Positions 53,294 to 61,381 of a stretch of DNA of 64,000 nucleotides are shown here, one piece after another. The position numbers and the translations under genes were made by a program. Every line of letters begins with the position of its first letter. Within the stretch, counting starts at the first letter, position 1. The DNA is from Skermanella mucosa (GTDB lineage Bacteria; Pseudomonadota; Alphaproteobacteria; Azospirillales; Azospirillaceae). The notes beneath the pieces are model-generated. The model did not search any database. It was not told where the DNA came from and saw only the letters and a list, made by a program, of their open reading frames with translations. The stretch is from positions 4,019,001-4,083,000 of the forward strand of contig NZ_CP086106.1 of the NCBI RefSeq assembly GCF_016765655.2, written 5' to 3'.

Positions 53294-54700
53294 TTGAAAT
53301 CAGCCAACCTGCACTATGAGCCCCTGACGAGGGTATCGGAACTGATCCGGCGCCGCGAGGTCTCGCCGGTCGAGGTCACCGGGGAGATGCTGGATCGCAT
53401 CGGCGATCTCGACGGCCGCTACCACAGCTATGCGACCGTCCTCGCGGACCGCGCCTTGGACAGGGCGAGGACCGCCGAGGCCGAGATCGCCAAGGGCATC
53501 TGGCGCGGCCCGCTGCATGGCGTGCCGGTCGCCATCAAGGATCTCTGCTACACGACGTTCGGCGCGACCGCCGGCGGCACGACCATGCACAAGGCGTTCA
53601 CGCCCGACCACGACGCGACGGTCGTCGAGCGGCTGGAACAGGGCGGTGCCGTGCTGCTGGGCAAGCTCAAGATGACCGAGGGCGCCTATACGAGCCATCA
53701 CCCGGACGATCAGGCTCCGCTCAATCCCTGGAACACGGAGCACTGGGTGGGTTCGTCCTCGACCGGCTCCGGCGTCGCGACGGCCGCGGGGATGTGCTAC
53801 GGGTCGCTCGGCTCCGACACCGGAGGGTCGATCCGCTTTCCCTCCGCGACCTGCGGCCTGACGGGCATCAAGCCGACCTGGGGGCGGGTCAGCCGGCACG
53901 GGGTCTTCCCGCTCGCCGACTCACTGGATCATGTCGGCCCCATGGCACGGTCGGCCGCGGACGCGGCGGCGATCCTCGGCGTCATCGCGGGAGCCGACCC
54001 GAACGACCCCACGGCGCTTCAGGACCCGGTGCCGAACTACCTGGCGGGGCTCGGCGACAGCATCCGGGGCGTCACCATCGGCATCGACCGTTCCTATGCC
54101 GGAGACGGCATCGACCCGGAAGTGGTCGCCGCCCTGGAAGAGGCCGAGCGGGTCCTCGTCGCGCTCGGCGCCAGGATCCGCGACGTCAGGTTTCCCCCCT
54201 TCGAGAAACTGGTCGGCATGTGGATCCCCATGTGCTCGGTCGAGACGGCGATCGCCCACGACCATACGTATCCGGCGCGCGCCTCGGAATACGGGCCGGA
54301 TCTCGCCGCCCTGATCGACCAGGGGCGCTCGCTCACCGGAGTGGACGTGGGAGAGATCAACCACGAGCGGCTCAAATTCTCGGGCGGCCTCGCGGCGATG
54401 TTCCGGGACATCGACCTGCTCCTGGTGCCCACCATGCCCATGCCCGTCCCGAGCCTGGAACGCATGGGCGAGTATGGCGAAGACCCCGGCGTCCTGAACG
54501 GGATCCTCCGCTTCACCGCACCCTTCGATTTCTCCGGCAGCCCGACGATCACGCTGCCCAACGGGATCGACCGCATGGGCCTGCCGTCGAGCATGCAGCT
54601 CGTCGGCAGGCATGTCAGCGAGGATCTGCTGGTGCGGGCGGGTCACGCATACCAGTCGGTGACCGACTGGCATGTTCGCCGCCCTCCGGGCCTTGCCTAA
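53294..54700 (+). CDS. Amidase (amidase signature family)
   Basis: 468 residues with K82 in VAIKDL, the Ser-rich loop GSSSTGSG and GSDTGGSIRFPS. The start codon is TTG at 53294, preceded by GGGAGACA; it gives the family's normal N-terminus. It lies 75 nt after the first amidase without a small partner gene, so the two enzymes probably act on different amides. It overlaps the convergent DctM gene by 4 nt. Confidence 0.9.
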   Translation: MKSANLHYEPLTRVSELIRRREVSPVEVTGEMLDRIGDLDGRYHSYATVLADRALDRARTAEAEIAKGIWRGPLHGVPVAIKDLCYTTFGATAGGTTMHKAFTPDHDATVVERLEQGGAVLLGKLKMTEGAYTSHHPDDQAPLNPWNTEHWVGSSSTGSGVATAAGMCYGSLGSDTGGSIRFPSATCGLTGIKPTWGRVSRHGVFPLADSLDHVGPMARSAADAAAILGVIAGADPNDPTALQDPVPNYLAGLGDSIRGVTIGIDRSYAGDGIDPEVVAALEEAERVLVALGARIRDVRFPPFEKLVGMWIPMCSVETAIAHDHTYPARASEYGPDLAALIDQGRSLTGVDVGEINHERLKFSGGLAAMFRDIDLLLVPTMPMPVPSLERMGEYGEDPGVLNGILRFTAPFDFSGSPTITLPNGIDRMGLPSSMQLVGRHVSEDLLVRAGHAYQSVTDWHVRRPPGLA

Positions 54701-55980
54701 CCCATCAGCGCGTTGGGCAGGAACAGGACGATCTGGGGGAAGAAGCTGATCAGCAACAGCACGGCGATCAGCGTGAGGATGAGAGGCATCCCCTCGACGG
54801 TGAAGCGCTGCAGGCGGACATTGAGTATCGAGCAGGTCGTATACATCAAGGTTCCGACCGGCGGCGTCACGCCGCCGATCGTCAGGTTCACCACCATCAC
54901 CAGGCCGAAATGCACCGGGTCGATGCCCACCTTGGTGATCACCGGAACCAGGATGGGGGCCAGCAGGATCAGCGCGGCGGTCCCCTCGATCAGCATCCCG
55001 ACGGCGAGCAGCATCAGGTTGATCAGCAGGAGAAGCAGGTAAGGGTCCTGGGTCAGCGCCACCAGCTGGGCCGCCACCGTGAACGGGATCCTCTCCCACG
55101 CCATGTAGAAGCCGAAGGCCGAGGCGGCGCAGATGATCAGCATGACGGTGCTGGTCGCGAGCACCGCCTCCGTCAGGATCGACGGCAGGTCGGCGATCCG
55201 AAGCTCCCGATGGACCGCGAAACCGATGAGCGTTGCATAGAGCACGGTCATCGCGCCGGCCTCGGTCGGCGTGAAGATGCCGTACCGGATGCCGACCAGG
55301 ATGAAGAGGGGAATGGTCAGCGCCCAGATCGCCTGGGTGAAGGCGCTCCACAGCTCCGCCCCGGAGACGAAGCGCTGCCGGCTCGGCCGGTAGCCCCGGC
55401 GCTTCGAGATCGCCGCCGTGACCAGCATCAGCGCGCCGCACAGCAGCAGGCCCGGGACGACGCCGCCGATGAAGAGGCGGCCGATCGAGACATCGGCCAG
55501 GAAGCCGTAGATGATCAGTCCGATGCCCGGCGGGATGATCGGCGTGATCACCGCGGCGCAGGCGGTCAGGGCCGCGACGAAGCCGGGCGCGTAGCCCCGG
55601 CGGATCATCTCCGGCCCGAGCATCTTGGCCTGCATGGCCGCGTCGGCGTTGGCCGAGGCCGAGAGGCCCCCCATCATCGCCGCCAGGATGATGTTCGCCT
55701 GCGCCAGCCCGCCGACCCAGTGGCCGACGAGCGCGTCGGCCAGCCCCATCAGCCGCCGGGTGATGCCGGCATGGTTCATGATCGAGCCCGCAAGGATGAA
55801 GAACGGCACCGCGAGCAACGGGAAGGACTCGGTGGCGCTCACCAGGCGCTGCACGAAGATGTTGATCGGAAGGCCGCCGGCGAACAGGAAGAAGCTGAGC
55901 GCCGCCATGGCGATGGCGAACGCCACCGGCACGTTGAGGGCCAGCATTCCGAACATGATGGAAACCGGGAGAAGATTCAT
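54697..55980 (-). CDS. dctM: TRAP transporter large membrane subunit (DctM)
   Basis: 427 residues with about twelve helices. DctM hallmarks are VPFFILAGSIMNHAG, ITPIIPPGIGLIIYGF and NLTIGGVTPPVGTLMY. It forms the channel of a Na+-coupled carboxylate TRAP transporter. It overlaps dctQ by 4 nt and the second amidase gene tail-to-tail by 4 nt. Confidence 0.93.
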   Translation of the reverse strand: MNLLPVSIMFGMLALNVPVAFAIAMAALSFFLFAGGLPINIFVQRLVSATESFPLLAVPFFILAGSIMNHAGITRRLMGLADALVGHWVGGLAQANIILAAMMGGLSASANADAAMQAKMLGPEMIRRGYAPGFVAALTACAAVITPIIPPGIGLIIYGFLADVSIGRLFIGGVVPGLLLCGALMLVTAAISKRRGYRPSRQRFVSGAELWSAFTQAIWALTIPLFILVGIRYGIFTPTEAGAMTVLYATLIGFAVHRELRIADLPSILTEAVLATSTVMLIICAASAFGFYMAWERIPFTVAAQLVALTQDPYLLLLLINLMLLAVGMLIEGTAALILLAPILVPVITKVGIDPVHFGLVMVVNLTIGGVTPPVGTLMYTTCSILNVRLQRFTVEGMPLILTLIAVLLLISFFPQIVLFLPNALMG

Positions 55981-56510
55981 GGCGCCTGCTCCGGAAGCGG
56001 ACCGCGCAGGGCGCCAACCGCGCGTTGCACGATGCGCATCGCCATCAGGCCGAAGCCGACCGGCACCGCCGCGTAGACGATGGACGAGGACAGCCGCAGC
56101 ACCGAGGTCGGATTTTCCCAGTTGGCAACGACGAAGGAGATGCCCAGCCAGACCATGTAGAGGCAGAACGCCACCAGCAGGAGTTCCACGCCCAGGTCGA
56201 GGATGCGGCGCGGCCGCGGGGGAAGCAGTGTCACCAGCATGTCGATGGAGACGTGCAGCCCGCGCTTGAATCCGGCGGCGGCGCCCAGGAAGACCACCCA
56301 GGCGAAGGCTATGGCGGCGACTTCTCCCGACCATGCCGCCGGCTGCTGCGTCACGTACCGGCTGAGCACTCCCCAGCAGACCGACAGCACGACGATGACG
56401 AGGGCCGCGCTCGCGGCGGTTTCCTCCAGATTGGCGATCGCGCGGCGCAGCCAGTTCCCCTGCGCCTGCCCGACCGTGCGGCCGTCGGCCGCCCCGACCA
56501 GTTCAACCAT
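55977..56510 (-). CDS. dctQ: TRAP transporter small membrane subunit (DctQ)
   Basis: 177 residues with four helices and the DctQ pattern RYVTQQPAAWSGEVAAIAF, then GLHVSIDMLVTLLP. ATG 56510 follows GGGAGAGG; the frame is open to 56648. Coupled to dctM by a 4-nt overlap. Confidence 0.9.
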   Translation of the reverse strand: MVELVGAADGRTVGQAQGNWLRRAIANLEETAASAALVIVVLSVCWGVLSRYVTQQPAAWSGEVAAIAFAWVVFLGAAAGFKRGLHVSIDMLVTLLPPRPRRILDLGVELLLVAFCLYMVWLGISFVVANWENPTSVLRLSSSIVYAAVPVGFGLMAMRIVQRAVGALRGPLPEQAP

Positions 56511-56577
56511 GGCCTCTCCCCCCCGGTCCATTCCACGTTCCGTTCCACGTTCGGATCGCCCCCGGCGACCGGCCGCT

Positions 56578-57555
56578 TCAGTTGTTGAGGACTTCCTGAA
56601 CCTGCTCATGCAGCCCGGGCGTCCATTTCGGGAAAGCGGAATAGACACTCTCCGTCGCCTTGGCGAAGGCGTCGAGATCGACGTCGTCCACCACGGTCAC
56701 GCCGGCCTCCTTGAACTTGGCGATGTAGTCCGCCTCCCGGTCCAGGGTAAGCCTGGTCATGTACTCGCCGGCCTTCTCGCCCTCCTCCAGCAGGACCTGC
56801 TGGATGTCCTTGGGCAGCATCTCGAAGTACTGCTCGCTCATCACGAAGGTGATCCACGAGATGAAATGGCTGTCGAGCGACAGCGTCTTGCGGGTCTCGT
56901 GCAGTTTCGATCCGTAGAGGGATCCCAGCGGCGCTTCCACGGCGGAGACGACGTTCTGCTGAAGCGCCGTATAGACTTCCGACCAGTTCACCGTGGTCGG
57001 CCGCGCGCCCATGGCCCTGAAGGTTTCGATCCACATCTGGTTCGGCGGGACGCGGATCGTCACGCCCTGCATGTCGGCCGGGGTGCGAACCGGCTTGTCC
57101 GACAGGATATGCCGGGGGCCGAACAGCCCATTGAAGGAAACGACGCGGAACCCCGCTTCCTGGAGACGCGCGTCGATGCGATCGTACCAGTCGCTGGCCA
57201 GGATCTTCTTGAAGTCCTCGGCCTTCTTCAGCAGGTAGGGTCCGTTCAGCACCCCGACGTCCGGCACGAAGTCGGAAAGATAGCCGGGATCGGTGATGTT
57301 CATGACCGGCGCGCCCTGCCGGATCATCTCGTTGACATCCTTTCCGGATCCCAGCTGCTCGCTCGGGAAGACGCTGATCGAGACCTGCCCGTTCGTGCGC
57401 TCCCCGACGTTCTTGGCGAAATACTCCGCCGCCAGGTGGGCCGGCTCGGTATTCGAGAGCGAATGGGCGAACTTGATCACGTAGCTCTGCGCCATGGCCG
57501 GAGCAGCGCCGGCCCAGATAGCCGCCAGCGCGGCGGCGGCGAACAACCGCTTCAT
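56578..57555 (-). CDS. dctP: TRAP transporter substrate-binding protein (DctP)
   Basis: 325 residues with a signal peptide (...GAAPAMAQS). The DctP blocks VIKFAHSLSNTEPAHLAAEY and IRVPPNQMWIETFRAMGA (with the substrate-salt-bridge Arg) are present. It binds a carboxylate-bearing ligand in the periplasm. GGAGGAAAC precedes the ATG. Confidence 0.92.
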   Translation of the reverse strand: MKRLFAAAALAAIWAGAAPAMAQSYVIKFAHSLSNTEPAHLAAEYFAKNVGERTNGQVSISVFPSEQLGSGKDVNEMIRQGAPVMNITDPGYLSDFVPDVGVLNGPYLLKKAEDFKKILASDWYDRIDARLQEAGFRVVSFNGLFGPRHILSDKPVRTPADMQGVTIRVPPNQMWIETFRAMGARPTTVNWSEVYTALQQNVVSAVEAPLGSLYGSKLHETRKTLSLDSHFISWITFVMSEQYFEMLPKDIQQVLLEEGEKAGEYMTRLTLDREADYIAKFKEAGVTVVDDVDLDAFAKATESVYSAFPKWTPGLHEQVQEVLNN

Positions 57556-57613
57556 GTTTCCTCCCCCTCCTACAGGCTTTCCTGCTTTTCGTTATGCGTC
57601 GGCCCGCCGGCGT

Positions 57614-58468
57614 TCAGCCGCGTGCGGACGGCTGCTCGAAGCGCCTGACCTCGGACGCGCCGGCGTACAGGATCTGTTCCGACCGTTCGAGCATGGCCGC
57701 GTGGAATGCCACCGACGCCGGATCGAAATCGCTTTCCGGCACCGGCTCCGGATCGAAATTCCCGTACCGGTCGGTGCCGCAGACGAGGGTGGCGCTGTCG
57801 CGCACCCCGGCGGTCTGGCGGATGTAGGTGGGGATGTACCGGATGGCGAACCCGATGCGCGGCTGGTCGGAACGGTTCGGCTCCGACCCGTGGATCAGGC
57901 GGACATGGTGGATGGACATCTCGCCCGGCTTCAGGACGACGTCGACCGCGTCGCGCTCGTCCACCTCGACGGCGACTTCCTGGCCGCGCGACAGCAGGTT
58001 GGTCTCGGCGAAGGTGTCCTTGTGCGGAAGCTGGTCCTTGTGGTGGCTTCCGGGCACGACCCGCATGCAGCCGCTCTCGGGCGTGCTGGGCGTGAAGGCG
58101 ATCCAGGCCGTCACGATATCCGGAGCCGAGAGCCCCCAGTATGTCGAGTCCTGGTGCCACGAAATGAACGCGGGATCCCTGGGCGGCTTCCAGAAGAACC
58201 CCGATCCCCAGCACAGGATGTCGGGACCGAGCGCCGCGGAAACGGGATCGAGGATGCGCGGATCCCGGATCAGGCGGTTCAGCCACGGCAGGAGCAGGTG
58301 CGGCTTCTGGTTGGTCGAGCGGGACAGCTTGCCCCCTTCCCGCTTAGCGAGATCCTCTAGTTTCCCGCGGTATCCGGCGATTTCCTCCTCGCCGAAGACG
58401 GGAATGGGAAAAAGGATACCCTCGGTCCCGAGGCGATCGACGGAGTCGGCCGACAGGGTCGTGGTCAT
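57614..58468 (-). CDS. Phytanoyl-CoA dioxygenase (PhyH) family oxygenase
   Basis: 284 residues, Fe(II)/2-oxoglutarate oxygenase of the PhyH type. The facial triad is H105/D107 in SWHQDSTYW with a distal His in RLIHGSEPN (H193); R204 in DQPRIGFAIR fits the 2-oxoglutarate anchor. It heads the TRAP operon, so it probably hydroxylates the imported compound. Substrate unknown. Confidence 0.87.
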   Translation of the reverse strand: MTTTLSADSVDRLGTEGILFPIPVFGEEEIAGYRGKLEDLAKREGGKLSRSTNQKPHLLLPWLNRLIRDPRILDPVSAALGPDILCWGSGFFWKPPRDPAFISWHQDSTYWGLSAPDIVTAWIAFTPSTPESGCMRVVPGSHHKDQLPHKDTFAETNLLSRGQEVAVEVDERDAVDVVLKPGEMSIHHVRLIHGSEPNRSDQPRIGFAIRYIPTYIRQTAGVRDSATLVCGTDRYGNFDPEPVPESDFDPASVAFHAAMLERSEQILYAGASEVRRFEQPSARG

Positions 58469-58562
58469 TGCGTTTCCTCCTGGCTTGATCTTTTCGGCAT
58501 CGGGTCATCGGGATGAGCCGGTGCGTCGCGTTGTCGCAGCCTTGCATTGGAGGTTTTCATAT

Positions 58563-58580
58563 TTGATAGTGATCGATCAA
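58563..58580. promoter_or_regulatory. TTGAT-N8-ATCAA inverted repeat, candidate IclR operator
   Basis: In the 148-bp region between the PhyH gene and the divergent IclR gene. Its centre is the palindrome GATCGATC. The IclR protein is the obvious candidate binder. Confidence 0.4.
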
Positions 58581-58616
58581 GGGTAAAAACACAGGTTCCG
58601 GGAAAAATGGTTTGCG

Positions 58617-59402
58617 ATGAGTGACGCACAGGGCCAGTCCGAGCGCGCGGCCGGCTACAGCGCGCCTGCGCTGGAGAAGGGGCTGGACATCCTCGAACTG
58701 CTCGCGGGCGAGTGCGAGCCGCTGTCCCAAAGCAGCATCGCTTCCCGCCTCGACCGGTCGATCGGCGAGATCTTCAGGATGCTCGCGGCACTGGAGCGGC
58801 GCGGCTATGTCCGCCGGTTCGGCGCCGACGGAGGCTATGTCCTGACGCTGAAGCTGTTCGACCTGTCCACCCGGCACCCGGCCCTGGAGCGCCTGCTCTC
58901 CGCCGCGAGGGCTGACATGCGGGCCCTGGCCGAGCAGACCGGGCAGTCGTGCCACCTTTCCGTCTGGGACGTGGATCGCATCATGATCGTGGCGAAGGAC
59001 GAGGGGTCGACCTCCCGCACCTTCTCGGTCAAGACCGGCGCGACCTTCTCCGCCACCGAGACGGCGTCGGGCCGGGTCCTCATGGCGTTCCAGAGTCCCG
59101 GCGAGCGTGCCGCCCGGATCGGATGCGCCCTCGGCCGCCCCGGGAAAACGAAGTCCGCGGCGGAACTGGAATGCCGCCTGGACGGAATAGGCAGGAACGG
59201 TTACGAGGAAAGCGGCAGCGACGCGGTCAAGGGCGTGGTCGATCTTTCCTGCCCGATCCTGAGCCATTCCCGGACCGCCCTCGCCGCCCTGACCATTCCT
59301 TTCCTGCACATGACGGGCAACAAGGTCAGCCAGGCCGAAGCGGTCGACGCGCTGAGGAATTGCGCGGGACGGATCTCGGCCCGCCTGGGCAGCGCGGGCT
59401 GA
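58617..59402 (+). CDS. IclR family transcriptional regulator
   Basis: 261 residues. Winged helix near residues 20-75 (ALEKGLDILELLAGECEPL; FRMLAALERRGYVRR), then an effector domain (SCHLSVWDVDRIMIVAKDEG). Divergent from the PhyH/TRAP operon and its likely regulator. The ribosome site is weak, which could mean low expression. Confidence 0.9.
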   Translation: MSDAQGQSERAAGYSAPALEKGLDILELLAGECEPLSQSSIASRLDRSIGEIFRMLAALERRGYVRRFGADGGYVLTLKLFDLSTRHPALERLLSAARADMRALAEQTGQSCHLSVWDVDRIMIVAKDEGSTSRTFSVKTGATFSATETASGRVLMAFQSPGERAARIGCALGRPGKTKSAAELECRLDGIGRNGYEESGSDAVKGVVDLSCPILSHSRTALAALTIPFLHMTGNKVSQAEAVDALRNCAGRISARLGSAG

Positions 59403-59538
59403 CAGCGTGGGCCTGACGGCCCCCGCGTCGGGCCGGAGGCTAGGCAAGATAACCTTGCGTAATCGCGAATGCCTATCATTATCGGCCTTGAGATGCCGCC
59501 GGCGGATCACGCCGTCGCCGTAGGACCGAGAGTGCATC

Positions 59539-61020
59539 ATGGGAAAAATCCACGACATCCCGACCATGCCGTGCCCGGAAATGCTCGGTTCCAAAAGCGT
59601 CGGCAACAAGCTGGCGCGCGGACGGCTGATCGTCGCCCTGGACGCCCTGTTGTCGAAGCGGAGCGTGACCCTGGCGGCCAGGGACCTGGGGCTTCAGACA
59701 CCCGCGCTCAGCCGCCTCCTCGCCCAGTTGCGGGAGGAATTCGATGACCCGCTGTTCGTGAGAACCGGGCGCGGCCTGGTCCCGACACCGTTCGCCGAGA
59801 CCCTGCGCCCCCGCGTCCAGGCTCTCGCCATGGAGATCGACGCCCTGTTCCAGGCGACGACGGATGGCGCGCCCAAGGAGGCACCGCTCGATCCGGGCTG
59901 GAGCATGCCGCGCCCCGTGCCCGTCCCGGCCCTGGAAGCCCGTCCGGCCACGCTGCTCGACGGGCAGCCGACGCCGGCCCAGTTGATGGCCAAGCTGGAC
60001 CGCATCGGACCCGATGCCTCAGCCCATGAAAGGCTGGCCCGGAACATCGGCGTGCTCGGCCTCGGCGGTGGCGGGCACGGCCGTCCCCTGACCACCGGGG
60101 AAGCCGAGGAGGCGATGGGCATCATCCTGGCCGGCAAGGCGGATCCGGCGCAGATCGGCGCCCTGCTGGGCATGATCCGCGTGCGCGGGACGACGGCCCC
60201 GGAACTGGCCGGCTTCGTTCGGGCGATGCAGGCTTCCATCCGGCCCGGGGTCGGCGACACCGTCAGGGCCGATGTGGACTGGCCGTGCTTCGCCTCGCCC
60301 AACTATCACAATCCGCCGTGGTTCCTGCACGCGGCCCGGCTGGTGTCGCAGGCCGGATACCGGGTCGTCCTCCACGGCAACACGGGCGGGGGAAATGCCG
60401 CCGCCCGGTTCGACATCCTGGCCGCGGCCCTGGGGATCCCGGTATGCGCCGGGGCCGGCGACATCGCGTCGGCCCTGTCGCGGGAAGGCATCGTCTATGT
60501 TCCCCTGGCCGACCTCGCCCCGCAGATCTACAGGCTGATCGGTCTGCACCGGCTGACCTTGTTCCGCTCGGCGGTGCTGGAGGCGGTCCACCTGCTCAAG
60601 CCGGTTCCCGGCAGCACCAGCCTGCTCGGCGTGGCGAAGCCGTCTTACAAGGAACTCCATCGCGACGCCGCCGGAATCCTGGGGTGGAAGGACATGGTGG
60701 TCCTGGGCAGCGTACGCGACGTCGCCCAGTTGAACCCTTTCCGTCCCGCGACATTGTTCCGGCTGATCGACGGCCAGGCGGATGACCTGGTCCTGCCTGC
60801 GCGCATGGTCGAACCACGGGTCACGCCGAGGCCGCGCTCGACCAGCCTGGAATATTGGCAAGGGATATGGAGCGGAGCGACCCGCGACGCCCGGGCCGAG
60901 CGCATCATCGTGGGCACCGCCGCGTTCGCGCTTTCTTCCATCCCCGGCCGTACCGGTGCGGGCTTCGATGACGCGCTGGATCAGGCGGAGCGTCTGTGGC
61001 TAGGCCGGCGCAAGGCATGA
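59539..61020 (+). CDS. LysR-type HTH fused to TrpD2/YbiB-like domain
   Basis: 493 residues. Residues about 25-115 are a LysR winged helix (SVTLAARDLGLQTPALSRLL; FVRTGRGLVPTPFAETLRPR). Residues about 160-490 resemble anthranilate phosphoribosyltransferase-like TrpD2/YbiB proteins (LTTGEAEEAMGIILAGKADP; LLGMIRVRGTTAPELAGFVR; NPPWFLHAARLVSQAGYR). YbiB-type proteins bind nucleic acid rather than make anthranilate phosphoribosyl. The fusion suggests a DNA-binding sensor with a sugar-phosphate-like pocket. No partner gene is adjacent. Confidence 0.85.
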   Translation: MGKIHDIPTMPCPEMLGSKSVGNKLARGRLIVALDALLSKRSVTLAARDLGLQTPALSRLLAQLREEFDDPLFVRTGRGLVPTPFAETLRPRVQALAMEIDALFQATTDGAPKEAPLDPGWSMPRPVPVPALEARPATLLDGQPTPAQLMAKLDRIGPDASAHERLARNIGVLGLGGGGHGRPLTTGEAEEAMGIILAGKADPAQIGALLGMIRVRGTTAPELAGFVRAMQASIRPGVGDTVRADVDWPCFASPNYHNPPWFLHAARLVSQAGYRVVLHGNTGGGNAAARFDILAAALGIPVCAGAGDIASALSREGIVYVPLADLAPQIYRLIGLHRLTLFRSAVLEAVHLLKPVPGSTSLLGVAKPSYKELHRDAAGILGWKDMVVLGSVRDVAQLNPFRPATLFRLIDGQADDLVLPARMVEPRVTPRPRSTSLEYWQGIWSGATRDARAERIIVGTAAFALSSIPGRTGAGFDDALDQAERLWLGRRKA

Positions 61021-61381
61021 TCCTGGCTTGCCCGCACCTAGCTGCGAGTAATTCTTAATATCATCGTTGCATTCCTGCAACAGCGTCGGTTCGCGCCTGG
61101 CGCCGGACATCCCAGGTCTGGAACCGGCGGCGCCCGCACCTCCGTAGTGAGTTGATTTTCCTAGATAATCTCCTGTGGTGGCGCTTGCGTGCCGAGCCCG
61201 AGGATCGCCCGCCCTGCATCGCCATGCCGCCGGGCGGCCCGGTGCGGCGACAAACAGACACTTCGCTTTTTGCAATTTAGAACGCTTCTGAATCTCAGCT
61301 CTTGATGCGTGGCGCCATCGGATTGGTAAAAGGCCGGCCATTGACCGTCACGCTTACCGTGGCGAATTCCGGGAGAACTCG
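61021..61381. promoter_or_regulatory. Upstream region of the TonB receptor gene
   Basis: About 360 bases without a supported gene. It contains several AT-rich segments, among them the Irr-like site at 61276-61292. No ribosome-site-led ORF of note. Confidence 0.5.
61276..61292 (+). promoter_or_regulatory. Candidate Irr/iron-control (ICE) box
   Basis: TTTAGAA-CGC-TTCTGAA matches the ICE pattern I recall, TTTAGAA-N3-TTCTAAA, at 13 of 14 positions. It sits about 90 nt before the receptor start. Alphaproteobacteria use Irr for iron-responsive control of siderophore receptors. Confidence 0.5.
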
